DNA of 9,562 nt from Alphaproteobacteria bacterium. Lineage in GTDB: Bacteria; Pseudomonadota; Alphaproteobacteria; Micavibrionales; Micavibrionaceae. The stretch covers positions 1 through 9,562 of the forward strand of contig NZVS01000048.1 of the NCBI GenBank assembly GCA_002701555.1, in the 5' to 3' direction. The notes beneath the pieces are model-generated. The model searched no databases. It worked only from the letters and a program-made list of their open reading frames with translations, and was not told the DNA's origin. Below are positions 1 through 6,264 of this stretch, piece by piece. The position numbers and the translations under genes were made by a program. The first letter of the stretch is position 1. Every line of letters starts with the position of its first letter.

Positions 1-1
1 A

Positions 2-58
2 ATGTTAATGGGCGTGAGTGATGTGTTCCGAACGGAATCATATTACCAAGTGTCATAA
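2..58 (+). CDS. Possible C-terminal tail of an upstream gene (partial)
   Basis: The frame is open from the left edge to a TAA at 56-58 and would end in the residues FRTESYYQVS. The other two plus frames stop within the first 21 bases. If real, this is only the last 18 residues of a gene outside the window, leaving about 145 nt before the hydroxylase start. Nothing in it identifies a family, and an open stretch this short can occur by chance. Confidence 0.2.
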   Translation: MLMGVSDVFRTESYYQVS

Positions 59-187
59 GTTTTCTCCTTTTCCAACTGTTAATGAGCTTGGAAGCGACGC
101 AAATCCCCGAATGGGCAATTTTTATCGCATTGACCTTAAAAGACATGCTATACACTGTCTTAACAGATCTATATTTATATATACGCC

Positions 188-194
188 AAAAAGG
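188..194 (+). promoter_or_regulatory. Ribosome binding site deciding the hydroxylase start
   Basis: AAAAAGG lies 9 nt before the ATG at 204. The longer frame back to 18 encodes a Cys/His-rich, low-complexity stretch with no recognisable fold, so this site favours the shorter protein. An in-frame ATG at 195 directly abuts the motif and is a poorer choice. Confidence 0.5.
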
Positions 195-203
195 ATGATA
201 TGG

Positions 204-1118
204 ATGAATGAACAAAGCAAAAATTACGGATTTGTTTATAAAGTGGTGCAGTATGCTGCCTGGCCTGTGCTTCTGACTTTCTCTATCAGTTTGACCGCGC
301 TTGGTTTTGTATATGACCATCCAATGATAGCCTTTAATTTGTCATACGTTATTCTTGCCATTTCCCTTTTGTTATTGGAACGCGCTATGCCTTTTGAACC
401 CAAATGGCAGCAAAAAGACGGACAGTTACTCGCTGATATAGGCCATACACTTGTCAGTAAGGGAACTGTGCAGGCTATTTTGGTATTTGGCGGTGTAATC
501 GGACTTTCGGAGATTGTAAAACCAGCCGTTGATACACAAGGCGGATTTTGGCCAGCAGACTGGATTATGCCTTTGCAAGTTTTGCTTGGGTTAATTATTG
601 CTGAATTCGGGCTGTATTGGGCACATAGGATGGCTCATGAATGGAAACCGTTATGGCCTTACCATTCTATACATCATTCCGTAACAAGACTTTGGGTCGT
701 CAATACAGGCCGTTTTCACTTTATAGATTCTCTCATTTCGATAGTTTTAGGAAGTGGGTTGCTTTTGATTGCAGGTTCTCCACTTGAAGTTATTCAATGG
801 GTTTCTGCAGTCACAGCCTTTATCGGTATATTGACACATTGCAATGTTGATATGAAATTTGGCCCACTATCTTATTTGTTTAACACGCCTGAACTCCACC
901 GCTGGCATCATAGTAAAGATTTACGGGAAGGGGATAAAAATTACTGCGAGAATATAATGATCTGGGATCATGTATTTCGTAGTTATTATAATGCTGATTA
1001 CCGCCCCCCGTCGGATATCGGGATTAAGGAATATATGCCAGAACGCTTTCGTGAACAGCTTGTTTTACCCTTCCGTTGGAAGAAGGTGCAAGCTGGATAC
1101 AACTCCAAAAAACTTTAA
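204..1118 (+). CDS. Fatty acid hydroxylase / sterol desaturase family membrane protein
   Basis: A 304-residue integral-membrane di-iron oxygenase-like protein. Hydrophobic segments lie near residues 18-37, 41-59, 89-105, 122-141, 178-191 and 196-212. The histidine clusters expected for the metal site are all visible: HRMAH (141-145), HSIHH (154-158), H172 in GRFHFID, H212 in THCN, and HRWHH (232-236). The tail NYCENIMIWDHVFRSYY matches the usual family ending. Members hydroxylate or desaturate lipids such as fatty acids, sterols, carotenoids or sphingolipids using O2 in the membrane. The actual substrate cannot be told here. The start at 204 is chosen from the upstream AAAAAGG and because the first membrane segment follows soon after. 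The next gene is 60 nt downstream on the same strand, with no clear terminator between. The family call is firm; the substrate is unknown. Confidence 0.85.
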   Translation: MNEQSKNYGFVYKVVQYAAWPVLLTFSISLTALGFVYDHPMIAFNLSYVILAISLLLLERAMPFEPKWQQKDGQLLADIGHTLVSKGTVQAILVFGGVIGLSEIVKPAVDTQGGFWPADWIMPLQVLLGLIIAEFGLYWAHRMAHEWKPLWPYHSIHHSVTRLWVVNTGRFHFIDSLISIVLGSGLLLIAGSPLEVIQWVSAVTAFIGILTHCNVDMKFGPLSYLFNTPELHRWHHSKDLREGDKNYCENIMIWDHVFRSYYNADYRPPSDIGIKEYMPERFREQLVLPFRWKKVQAGYNSKKL

Positions 1119-1178
1119 TAAAATTTTAAATAAATTGACATAATATATTTAAAGAACCTTTTGACTATGGGGAATATT

Positions 1179-1466
1179 ATGTTTGAGCGTTGTAGTTTTA
1201 TAATGGGAGATGATGAAAGTATATTGATCATAGTTCCTGTAAATATTCCGAAAGATCAACCATTAACAATTGAGGTTAGTCCAACTCATTTAATGTTCAG
1301 GTTGGGCGAAGAGCTTTTTGCAGATATTGAATGCTTCAAACAAGATGTGTATGAACGGCTTTCAAAGAAGCAAAAAGTAGGGCTTGTTGAAATTACTGAA
1401 GAAAATCCCGATTTCCCTCCCTATATTTCTCTAGTAGCAGCTATAAGGGAAGGGATAAGAGCATGA
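1179..1466 (+). CDS. Small hypothetical protein, first of a coupled pair
   Basis: A 95-residue soluble protein with no signal peptide and no motif I recognise. It is acidic in the middle and ends in a proline/aromatic stretch followed by an amphipathic helix (NPDFPPYISLVAAIREGIRA). Residues 16-22 (LIIVPVN) look like a buried beta-strand, so a compact alpha/beta fold is plausible. The ATG at 1179 is preceded by GGGGAA (1169-1174). A TTG at 1161 or an ATG at 1167 would add four to six residues and cannot be excluded. Its TGA overlaps the ATG of the next small gene (ATGA at 1463), which suggests translational coupling. It sits between a membrane hydroxylase and a sugar-nucleotide operon, and neither neighbour reveals a role. 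I do not assign a function. Confidence 0.6.
   Translation: MFERCSFIMGDDESILIIVPVNIPKDQPLTIEVSPTHLMFRLGEELFADIECFKQDVYERLSKKQKVGLVEITEENPDFPPYISLVAAIREGIRA
1445..1455 (+). promoter_or_regulatory. Strong ribosome binding site for the 66-residue gene
   Basis: The purine-rich AAGGGAAGGGA includes an AAGGGA copy that ends 7 nt before the ATG at 1463. It lies inside the end of the preceding gene and is the best argument that the small downstream frame is translated. Confidence 0.55.
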
Positions 1467-1663
1467 GTATGACTAGACCGTCTTACCTTCCTTCAAATGG
1501 ATATGTTACAGGCTCAGATTTCAGGACGTCCCAGATGGATGCAAAGATATCAGAGGCAACAGGATTACCCGGCTCAGTCAGTAAAATAAGTGCAGATTTT
1601 TCTTCCAATGCTTCGCCTTGGGGGTTCTCTGCACCAACTGTGGAAATGGACGCCGCTCTCTAA
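1463..1663 (+). CDS. Small Ser/Pro-rich hypothetical protein, second of a coupled pair
   Basis: A 66-residue frame starting in an ATGA overlap with the gene before it and served by a good ribosome binding site. The product is rich in Ser, Ala, Thr and Gly, has no hydrophobic segment or cysteine, and has a low-complexity look suggesting partial disorder. It ends with NASPWGFSAPTVEMDAAL. I recognise no family. The gap to the gmd-like gene is 60 nt and holds no clear terminator, so read-through into the sugar operon is possible. Two tiny overlapping genes resemble the layout of toxin-antitoxin or peptide/partner pairs, but no sequence motif here supports that reading. Confidence 0.5.
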   Translation: MSMTRPSYLPSNGYVTGSDFRTSQMDAKISEATGLPGSVSKISADFSSNASPWGFSAPTVEMDAAL

Positions 1664-1723
1664 AACTTTTTAAGTCTCGGTTTTTGTGCTATTTACTTTT
1701 TCTACCAACGGAAAGGTTTCAAA

Positions 1724-2767
1724 ATGGCATCGAAACGTGCCCTGATAATCGGTATTACCGGGCAAGATGGTTTTTTTCTGACACAGTTGTTACTGGATAA
1801 AGGGTATTGCGTAGACGGTCTGATCCAGCCACATGCCCATGATGATACGCAAAATATCAAAATCTTCCTGAAAGATTACGAGAAAGTACGTTTTCAACTT
1901 CATTATGGTGATTTGCTAGATGGAGGATCTTTAACACGCCTGATAAATAAATTGAAACCGGATGAAATATATAATCTCGGTGCCCAAAGTCATGTGGCCA
2001 AAGGTTTTGATGTTCCGGAATATACTATTAATGCAAACGGGCTGGGTGCACTACGCTGTTTAGAAGCCATACGTGCCCTTGGACTGGAAGGTAAAACAAA
2101 GTTTTATCAAGCATCTACATCTGAGATGTTTGGAAACGTTCCGTCCCCACAAAGTGAAAACAGTCCTTTTTCGCCGCAAAGTCCTTATGCAGCATCTAAA
2201 CTGATGGCACATAATCTTGTGCAGATCTATCGTGACGCGTACGGTATTTTTGCTGTATCAGGTATACTTTTCAACCATGAAAGTTGTTTTCGCGGAGATG
2301 ATTTCGTAACGCAAAAGATTGTAAGAGGTATAGCATCAATAAAGCGTGGGGATATTAAGCATATTGAATTGGGAAATCTGGACGCAATTCGGGATTGGGG
2401 CCACGCAAAAGATTATGTACGTGGAATGTGGCAAATGCTTCAGCGGGACCAACCTCAAGATTACATTCTGGCCACTGGCAAGGGCCATACTGTGAGGTCT
2501 TTTTGTGAAAAATCTTTTGGTTTTGCTGGTATAGATATCGTGTGGCGAGGAAGTGGTTTTGATGAGGTTGGTGAAAATAAAAAAACCGGTGAAGCCATGG
2601 TCATGATAAATCCGGATTTTTTCCGTCCGTTAGATGTCAATAATCTAATAGGTGATGCATCAAAGGCCAGGGAAGAACTTGGCTGGGTATGTGAGTTTTC
2701 TTTTGAGGATATAATCAGCGAGATGGTAGAGGCCGCCCTTCTGCCGCAAAAAGATTATAATAAATAG
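1724..2767 (+). CDS. gmd: GDP-mannose 4,6-dehydratase-like enzyme
   Basis: A 347-residue extended short-chain dehydratase that would convert GDP-D-mannose to GDP-4-keto-6-deoxy-D-mannose in the cytoplasm. Seen: Rossmann motif GITGQDG (10-16), STSE (131-134, catalytic Thr/Glu region), YAASK (155-159, catalytic Tyr and Lys), NHES (184-187), DWGHAKDYV (224-232) and the C-terminal FRPLDVNNLIGDASKAREELGW region, all typical of Gmd. Odd points: the loop after the second strand reads GLIQPHAHDD where the family normally has a double-Arg motif (RRxSSFNT) that binds the NADP phosphate. The usual NHESPRRG is NHESCFRG, and the usual FVTRKI is FVTQKI. It is somewhat shorter than the roughly 370-residue E. 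coli enzyme. The start has GGAAAGG (1710-1716) at 7 nt. It is the first gene of a tight four-gene run. A related GDP-sugar dehydratase with altered specificity is the alternative. Confidence 0.87.
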   Translation: MASKRALIIGITGQDGFFLTQLLLDKGYCVDGLIQPHAHDDTQNIKIFLKDYEKVRFQLHYGDLLDGGSLTRLINKLKPDEIYNLGAQSHVAKGFDVPEYTINANGLGALRCLEAIRALGLEGKTKFYQASTSEMFGNVPSPQSENSPFSPQSPYAASKLMAHNLVQIYRDAYGIFAVSGILFNHESCFRGDDFVTQKIVRGIASIKRGDIKHIELGNLDAIRDWGHAKDYVRGMWQMLQRDQPQDYILATGKGHTVRSFCEKSFGFAGIDIVWRGSGFDEVGENKKTGEAMVMINPDFFRPLDVNNLIGDASKAREELGWVCEFSFEDIISEMVEAALLPQKDYNK

Positions 2768-3745
2768 ATGAGTGAAAAGATTGACAGCTTATGGATTGCC
2801 GGTGCTTCCGGTCTTGTAGGCTCTGCCCTTGCGAGATTTTACCGAAAAAAGAAAATCAGGCTTTTGACCCCATCACGTTCAGAACTTGATTTAACCAGCC
2901 AGGTAGATGTCGAGAAATGGATGGAGGTAAATAACCCAAGTCATATAATAATGGCAGCCGGTACTGTCGGGGGCATAGGTGCAAATCATAATCGCCCGGC
3001 GGAGTTTATTTCCGATAATATTATTATGGCTAGAAATGTTATTCATAGTGCATTTAAACAAAGAATTGAAAAACTTGTTTATCTTGGCTCTTCATGCATT
3101 TATCCAAAGGAAGCCGAACAGCCTATAAAAGAAACCAGTCTTCTGACAGGCACCCTTGAGCCTACTAATGAGCCTTATGCCATTGCCAAGATTGCAGGAC
3201 TAAAAATGTGTGAATCTTACAGAAGCCAATACAAATCTAATTTCGTTGCAGCAATGCCTTGTAATATATATGGAGTAGGGGACACATACCATGCACAGAA
3301 TTCGCATGTTATCCCTGCTATGATACTAAAACTACATGATGCAAAAATTAAAAATCTCGCGGAAATTGAGGTGTGGGGCACGGGCGATGTTCTCCGGGAG
3401 TTTATGTGGAGCGGGGATTTGGCTCGTGCTTTAGATGTTATAATGCGAGATTATAATGATCTGGAGCATATTAATATTGGAAGCGGGGAAGAAATCTCTA
3501 TAAAAAAACTGGTAAAATTAATCGCAAAAGTTGTTGGCTATCAAGGTGATATAGTGTTTAATCCTGACCATCCTGATGGTGTAAAAAGAAAAATCGTAGA
3601 TAATACAAAAATTACAGCCTTGGGTTGGAGGCCTCAAATGCATTTAAAGGAGGGCCTGGAAAAATCTTATAACGATTTTTTAGAGCGGAGAATTTATGAG
3701 ACAGCATTTGAACAAAATAAAACCGGTGATACTGTGTGGAGGTAA
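2768..3745 (+). CDS. fcl: GDP-L-fucose synthase (epimerase/reductase)
   Basis: A 325-residue short-chain dehydrogenase/reductase that would epimerise C3 and C5 of GDP-4-keto-6-deoxy-mannose and reduce C4 with NADPH to give GDP-L-fucose. Seen: Rossmann motif AGASGLVGSA (11-20); AAGTVGGIGANHNRPAEF (63-80); GSSCIYP (107-113), with catalytic Ser and active-site Cys110; EPTNEPYAIAKIAG (131-144), with Tyr137 and Lys141; NSH (178-180), with the catalytic His; and WGTGDVLREF (203-212), the product-binding loop. All expected catalytic residues are present and length is normal for the family. The ATG directly follows the TAG of the dehydratase gene, with no good ribosome binding site, so translation is probably coupled. 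Its last 50 nt overlap the next gene. Alternative names are wcaG or a closely related GDP-keto-sugar epimerase/reductase. Confidence 0.93.
   Translation: MSEKIDSLWIAGASGLVGSALARFYRKKKIRLLTPSRSELDLTSQVDVEKWMEVNNPSHIIMAAGTVGGIGANHNRPAEFISDNIIMARNVIHSAFKQRIEKLVYLGSSCIYPKEAEQPIKETSLLTGTLEPTNEPYAIAKIAGLKMCESYRSQYKSNFVAAMPCNIYGVGDTYHAQNSHVIPAMILKLHDAKIKNLAEIEVWGTGDVLREFMWSGDLARALDVIMRDYNDLEHINIGSGEEISIKKLVKLIAKVVGYQGDIVFNPDHPDGVKRKIVDNTKITALGWRPQMHLKEGLEKSYNDFLERRIYETAFEQNKTGDTVWR
3687..3690 (+). promoter_or_regulatory. Ribosome binding site fixing the overlapping guanylyltransferase start
   Basis: GGAG lies 5 nt before the ATG at 3696, inside the fucose synthase gene. It supports a genuine 50-nt gene overlap rather than a later start; the GGxGxR motif of the downstream product begins only 14 residues in, leaving little room for another start. 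Confidence 0.55.
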
Positions 3746-4502
3746 AGGCTTACGTCTTTGGCCTTATTCAAGAAATACCCGACCCAAACCGTTTCTCAAG
3801 CCTTTAGGTAGGCCGAGCCTTTTCCAACAAACCCTAACAAGGGTAAAAGCATTGGATACACCGATACTGGTCAGCCCTGAATATCTGGATAAAGTACTTG
3901 ATGACCAGATACCCCAGAAAACAACTGTTGAGAGGATAAGGGAACCGGAAGGGCGCAACACTTGCGCGGCCATTTTGTTAACATGCTTAAAAACGAATGA
4001 TAGAAAAGCACTCCATCTATTTTTACCTTGTGACCATGCTTTTGATAGTTTTGAACCTTTTTTGGAAAAACTGGATGAATTAGCTTCTAAAGATGAAACT
4101 TTGGAAAAAATATATCTTTTCGGGATAAAGGCTCTTATGCCGGAAACCCGTTACGGGTATATAAAGCATGATCCTGAAAGTTACAGGGTTGATAGTTTTA
4201 TTGAAAAACCGGAAAAGAAAAAGGCAAAAGAGTTATTTGAAAATGAATGTTGGTGGAATTCAGGAATTATTTTAGCCACGCCCGAGCGCATACTTGCCGC
4301 GGCTGAAAAGAACATTCCTGAAATATTGCATAAAGTCCAACATGATTTTGAGAATACTCCCTCCCTTTCAATTGATAAGGCACTTTTGGAAAAAGCGGAT
4401 GATATTTACGTCGTTCCTCTTGACGTGCAGTGGATGGATATCGGAACATGGTGGTCATTTATGATTTATATATTTAAACACAAGCCGCTAACAGGAAGCT
4501 GA
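3696..4502 (+). CDS. manC: Short mannose-1-phosphate guanylyltransferase
   Basis: A 268-residue nucleotidyltransferase that would make GDP-mannose from mannose-1-phosphate and GTP, feeding the two preceding enzymes. Seen in order: GGKGLRLWPYSR (15-26, nucleotide-binding signature), PKPFL (30-34), EPEGRNTCAAI (83-93), LPCDH (110-114, metal-binding Asp), PETRYGYI (149-156), FIEKP (168-172), WWNSGI (186-191) and SIDKALLEKADD...PLDVQWMDIGTWW (225-253). These match ManC-type enzymes. The protein ends just after the DxGxW motif, so it lacks the C-terminal region of common 350-residue forms and the cupin isomerase domain of the roughly 470-residue bifunctional forms. The signature also has Leu19 where Thr is usual. 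It overlaps fcl by 50 nt and the next gene by one base. Because the isomerase is absent, mannose-1-phosphate supply must come from elsewhere. Confidence 0.87.
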   Translation: MRQHLNKIKPVILCGGKGLRLWPYSRNTRPKPFLKPLGRPSLFQQTLTRVKALDTPILVSPEYLDKVLDDQIPQKTTVERIREPEGRNTCAAILLTCLKTNDRKALHLFLPCDHAFDSFEPFLEKLDELASKDETLEKIYLFGIKALMPETRYGYIKHDPESYRVDSFIEKPEKKKAKELFENECWWNSGIILATPERILAAAEKNIPEILHKVQHDFENTPSLSIDKALLEKADDIYVVPLDVQWMDIGTWWSFMIYIFKHKPLTGS

Positions 4503-5398
4503 TGACACAACAATCAACGCGCCACATTCTTTTAATTGAACCAGCTGAATTCTATAGAAACCCTCAAACGGCAGACACTAATGTTTATCAACATGACGAA
4601 GATGAAGGTCATTTAGAAACTTTCCAGAAAGCCCTGCAAGAATTTCGCAATTTCAGAAATGTGTTGGTTGAACACGGTATCCATATAACAACATTAAAAG
4701 GCTCTAAAGGATGTCCTGACCATATTTTTCCGAACTGGGCTTCAACAGACCCTGAGGGACGCTTGGTTTTTTACCCTATGTTGAATGAAAATCGTCAAGC
4801 AGAGCGAACACCTGAAATGCTGGATTTTTTCAAGAAATACTATGCTCTGGCAGCAGATTTTCGCGATGAAGAAAAGAATGGCCGCTATTTAGAAAGCACA
4901 GGTTCTCTTGTAATAGATCATGTGCATAAACGCGCTTACTGTGCTTTATCAGGACGCTCAACAGAAAGCCTTGCGAAGGATTGGGCCGATAAGCTGGGCT
5001 ATAAACTATATACTTTTCCTACACTGACTCACACGGGAAAACCTGTTTATCACACTGACCTAACCATGTTTATAGGTACAGAATTTGCTGCTATTTGTGC
5101 GGAATGTATTACGGATGAAAAAAAACGTGATGAAGTCGTCGCGTCCCTTAAAGAGCATAGGGAAGTTGTCTTCTTAAGCAAGGAGCAGCTCGCAAACTTT
5201 TGTGGTAATTCCCTTGAAGTTAAGGGAGATAGTAAAAAACCATATCTTGTTATGTCAGCAAACGGGCAAAGTCATCTAACCAATGAGCAGGTAACTTTTT
5301 TCAAGAGATATGTCACTGATATTATAGGCTCAGATATTTCTACAATCGAAAAATACGGTGGTGGATCAGCACGTTGCTTGCTGCTCGAATTGCACTAA
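4502..5398 (+). CDS. ctlX: CtlX-type amidinohydrolase (citrulline/dimethylarginine hydrolase family)
   Basis: A 298-residue member of the guanidine-modifying (amidinotransferase / arginine deiminase) superfamily, closest by motif to the citrulline-utilisation hydrolase CtlX group. Seen: IEPAEFYRNPQTADTNVYQ (12-30), typical of the N-terminus; CPDHIFPNW (71-79), with the substrate-binding Asp; LESTGS (130-135), with the catalytic-region Glu; YHTDLTMFIG (183-192), with catalytic His184; FCGNSLEV (233-240); and GGGSARCLLLELH (286-298), carrying the expected nucleophile Cys292. All catalytic positions are kept, so it should be active. Members cleave a ureido or guanidino group from small amino acids in the cytoplasm. 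The ATG overlaps the preceding stop by one base (TGATG), with AGGAAG just upstream, so it is co-translated with GDP-fucose genes, an unexpected partner. The exact substrate is uncertain: citrulline, methylated arginine or another guanidino compound. Confidence 0.83.
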   Translation: MTQQSTRHILLIEPAEFYRNPQTADTNVYQHDEDEGHLETFQKALQEFRNFRNVLVEHGIHITTLKGSKGCPDHIFPNWASTDPEGRLVFYPMLNENRQAERTPEMLDFFKKYYALAADFRDEEKNGRYLESTGSLVIDHVHKRAYCALSGRSTESLAKDWADKLGYKLYTFPTLTHTGKPVYHTDLTMFIGTEFAAICAECITDEKKRDEVVASLKEHREVVFLSKEQLANFCGNSLEVKGDSKKPYLVMSANGQSHLTNEQVTFFKRYVTDIIGSDISTIEKYGGGSARCLLLELH

Positions 5399-6250
5399 TT
5401 AAGCGACTTGTGCTTTTGGCATAGGTTTCGTTAAGGTCATGCCAAAATAAGCAGCTTCCCTGCTTGGCTGTCTAACTGGTGAAAGAACTTCGACATCTTC
5501 AATTTTTTCAACATCACCGTTAGAGAAATTAAATCCGGCTTTACGAGCTGATTTTTTAAGGCTGTCAATTTGCCAGAAATGATCACCATATAAATCGTAA
5601 CTTGTTCCGTCTTGCTGATAAATACGCCCCGTGTAACGTTGCCCTTCTTTCATAGTGCTAACATCTTCGATATCGTATTCGCAAAGAGAGTGGGCAACAT
5701 CCAGATGATCAGGATGTGCGCCTGTAATATAAAGTGTTGAACCAGGCTTTAATGCCTTAAAGGCGACTTGGAAAAGTTTGTCCAGGGACTTCCTGTTTGG
5801 GCAACATTGATGAACAAAATTCATCATCGCAAAGCCATAAGAGCCATTTGGCACATCACGCATAGAAGAAATTTCTTCCATATTATCGTTACTCGCATAA
5901 CCCAGATTAGTTTTCTTCAAATTCTCTTTCGCAACCTTCAACATGTTTTTTGAAGAATCAATGCCATCAACTGCAATGCCGCGTCTTAAGAAAGGCAGTG
6001 CCAATAGAAAGGGGCCACACCCGATATCAAGAACTTTGTCGGTGTGTCTGTCGAACGACCCGTGCAATGCCGCTTCATTAAAAGCGCGCTCGATATAGGG
6101 ATAGATTTTGATCTTTTCCAGACCTGCGATGCCTGCAAACTTTTGAGCATTTTTATCGTAGTTATGTGCCGAATTATGGTCATAACCGGGTATTTTATTC
6201 AGCATGAATAAAACGGGCTCTTTCGGAACTGTTATTTTATTGTCATTCAT
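5399..6250 (-). CDS. SAM-dependent class I methyltransferase
   Basis: A 283-residue soluble protein with a class I methyltransferase core. Motif I is VLDIGCGPF (73-81), the acidic post-I residue is D98 in GIDSS, a motif II-like strand lies at 138-146 (YGFAMMNFV), and motif III is ALKPGSTLYI (166-175). After the core, YDLYGDHFWQIDSLKKSARKAGF (218-240) fits the C-terminal part of small-molecule or lipid methyltransferases. An N-terminal extension of about 70 residues, rich in charged and aromatic residues, may form a lid. The substrate cannot be told. It begins 14 nt after the regulator gene on the same strand and so probably shares its promoter. Its stop codon directly abuts the stop of the convergent amidinohydrolase gene. 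The start has only a weak AAGAA-like ribosome binding site, consistent with read-through from the regulator. Confidence 0.8.
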   Translation of the reverse strand: MNDNKITVPKEPVLFMLNKIPGYDHNSAHNYDKNAQKFAGIAGLEKIKIYPYIERAFNEAALHGSFDRHTDKVLDIGCGPFLLALPFLRRGIAVDGIDSSKNMLKVAKENLKKTNLGYASNDNMEEISSMRDVPNGSYGFAMMNFVHQCCPNRKSLDKLFQVAFKALKPGSTLYITGAHPDHLDVAHSLCEYDIEDVSTMKEGQRYTGRIYQQDGTSYDLYGDHFWQIDSLKKSARKAGFNFSNGDVEKIEDVEVLSPVRQPSREAAYFGMTLTKPMPKAQVA

Positions 6251-6264
6251 AATAGTTCTTAAAC

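Noticed and set aside
130..175. TTGACC plus TATACA/TATATT boxes ahead of the hydroxylase gene
   Set aside because: The possible -10 boxes are at 13, 15 or more than 30 nt from the -35, none with acceptable spacing.
18..203. N-terminal extension of the hydroxylase reading frame
   Set aside because: The 62 extra residues are Cys/His-rich with no family similarity, no good ribosome binding site precedes the start at 18, and AAAAAGG supports the start at 204.
1135..1140. Perfect TTGACA -35 box ahead of the small gene pair
   Set aside because: No acceptable -10 lies 15-19 nt downstream, so I do not call a promoter although one may exist in this AT-rich gap.
1618..1800. 60-residue plus-strand frame across the start of the dehydratase gene
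   Set aside because: It overlaps the well-supported gmd-like start in another frame, has no ribosome binding site of note and no recognisable content.
5392..5417. GCAC...GTGC hairpin with TTTT after the amidinohydrolase stop
   Set aside because: The stem needs a 5-nt bulge and the T-run is only four bases, too weak to call a terminator.
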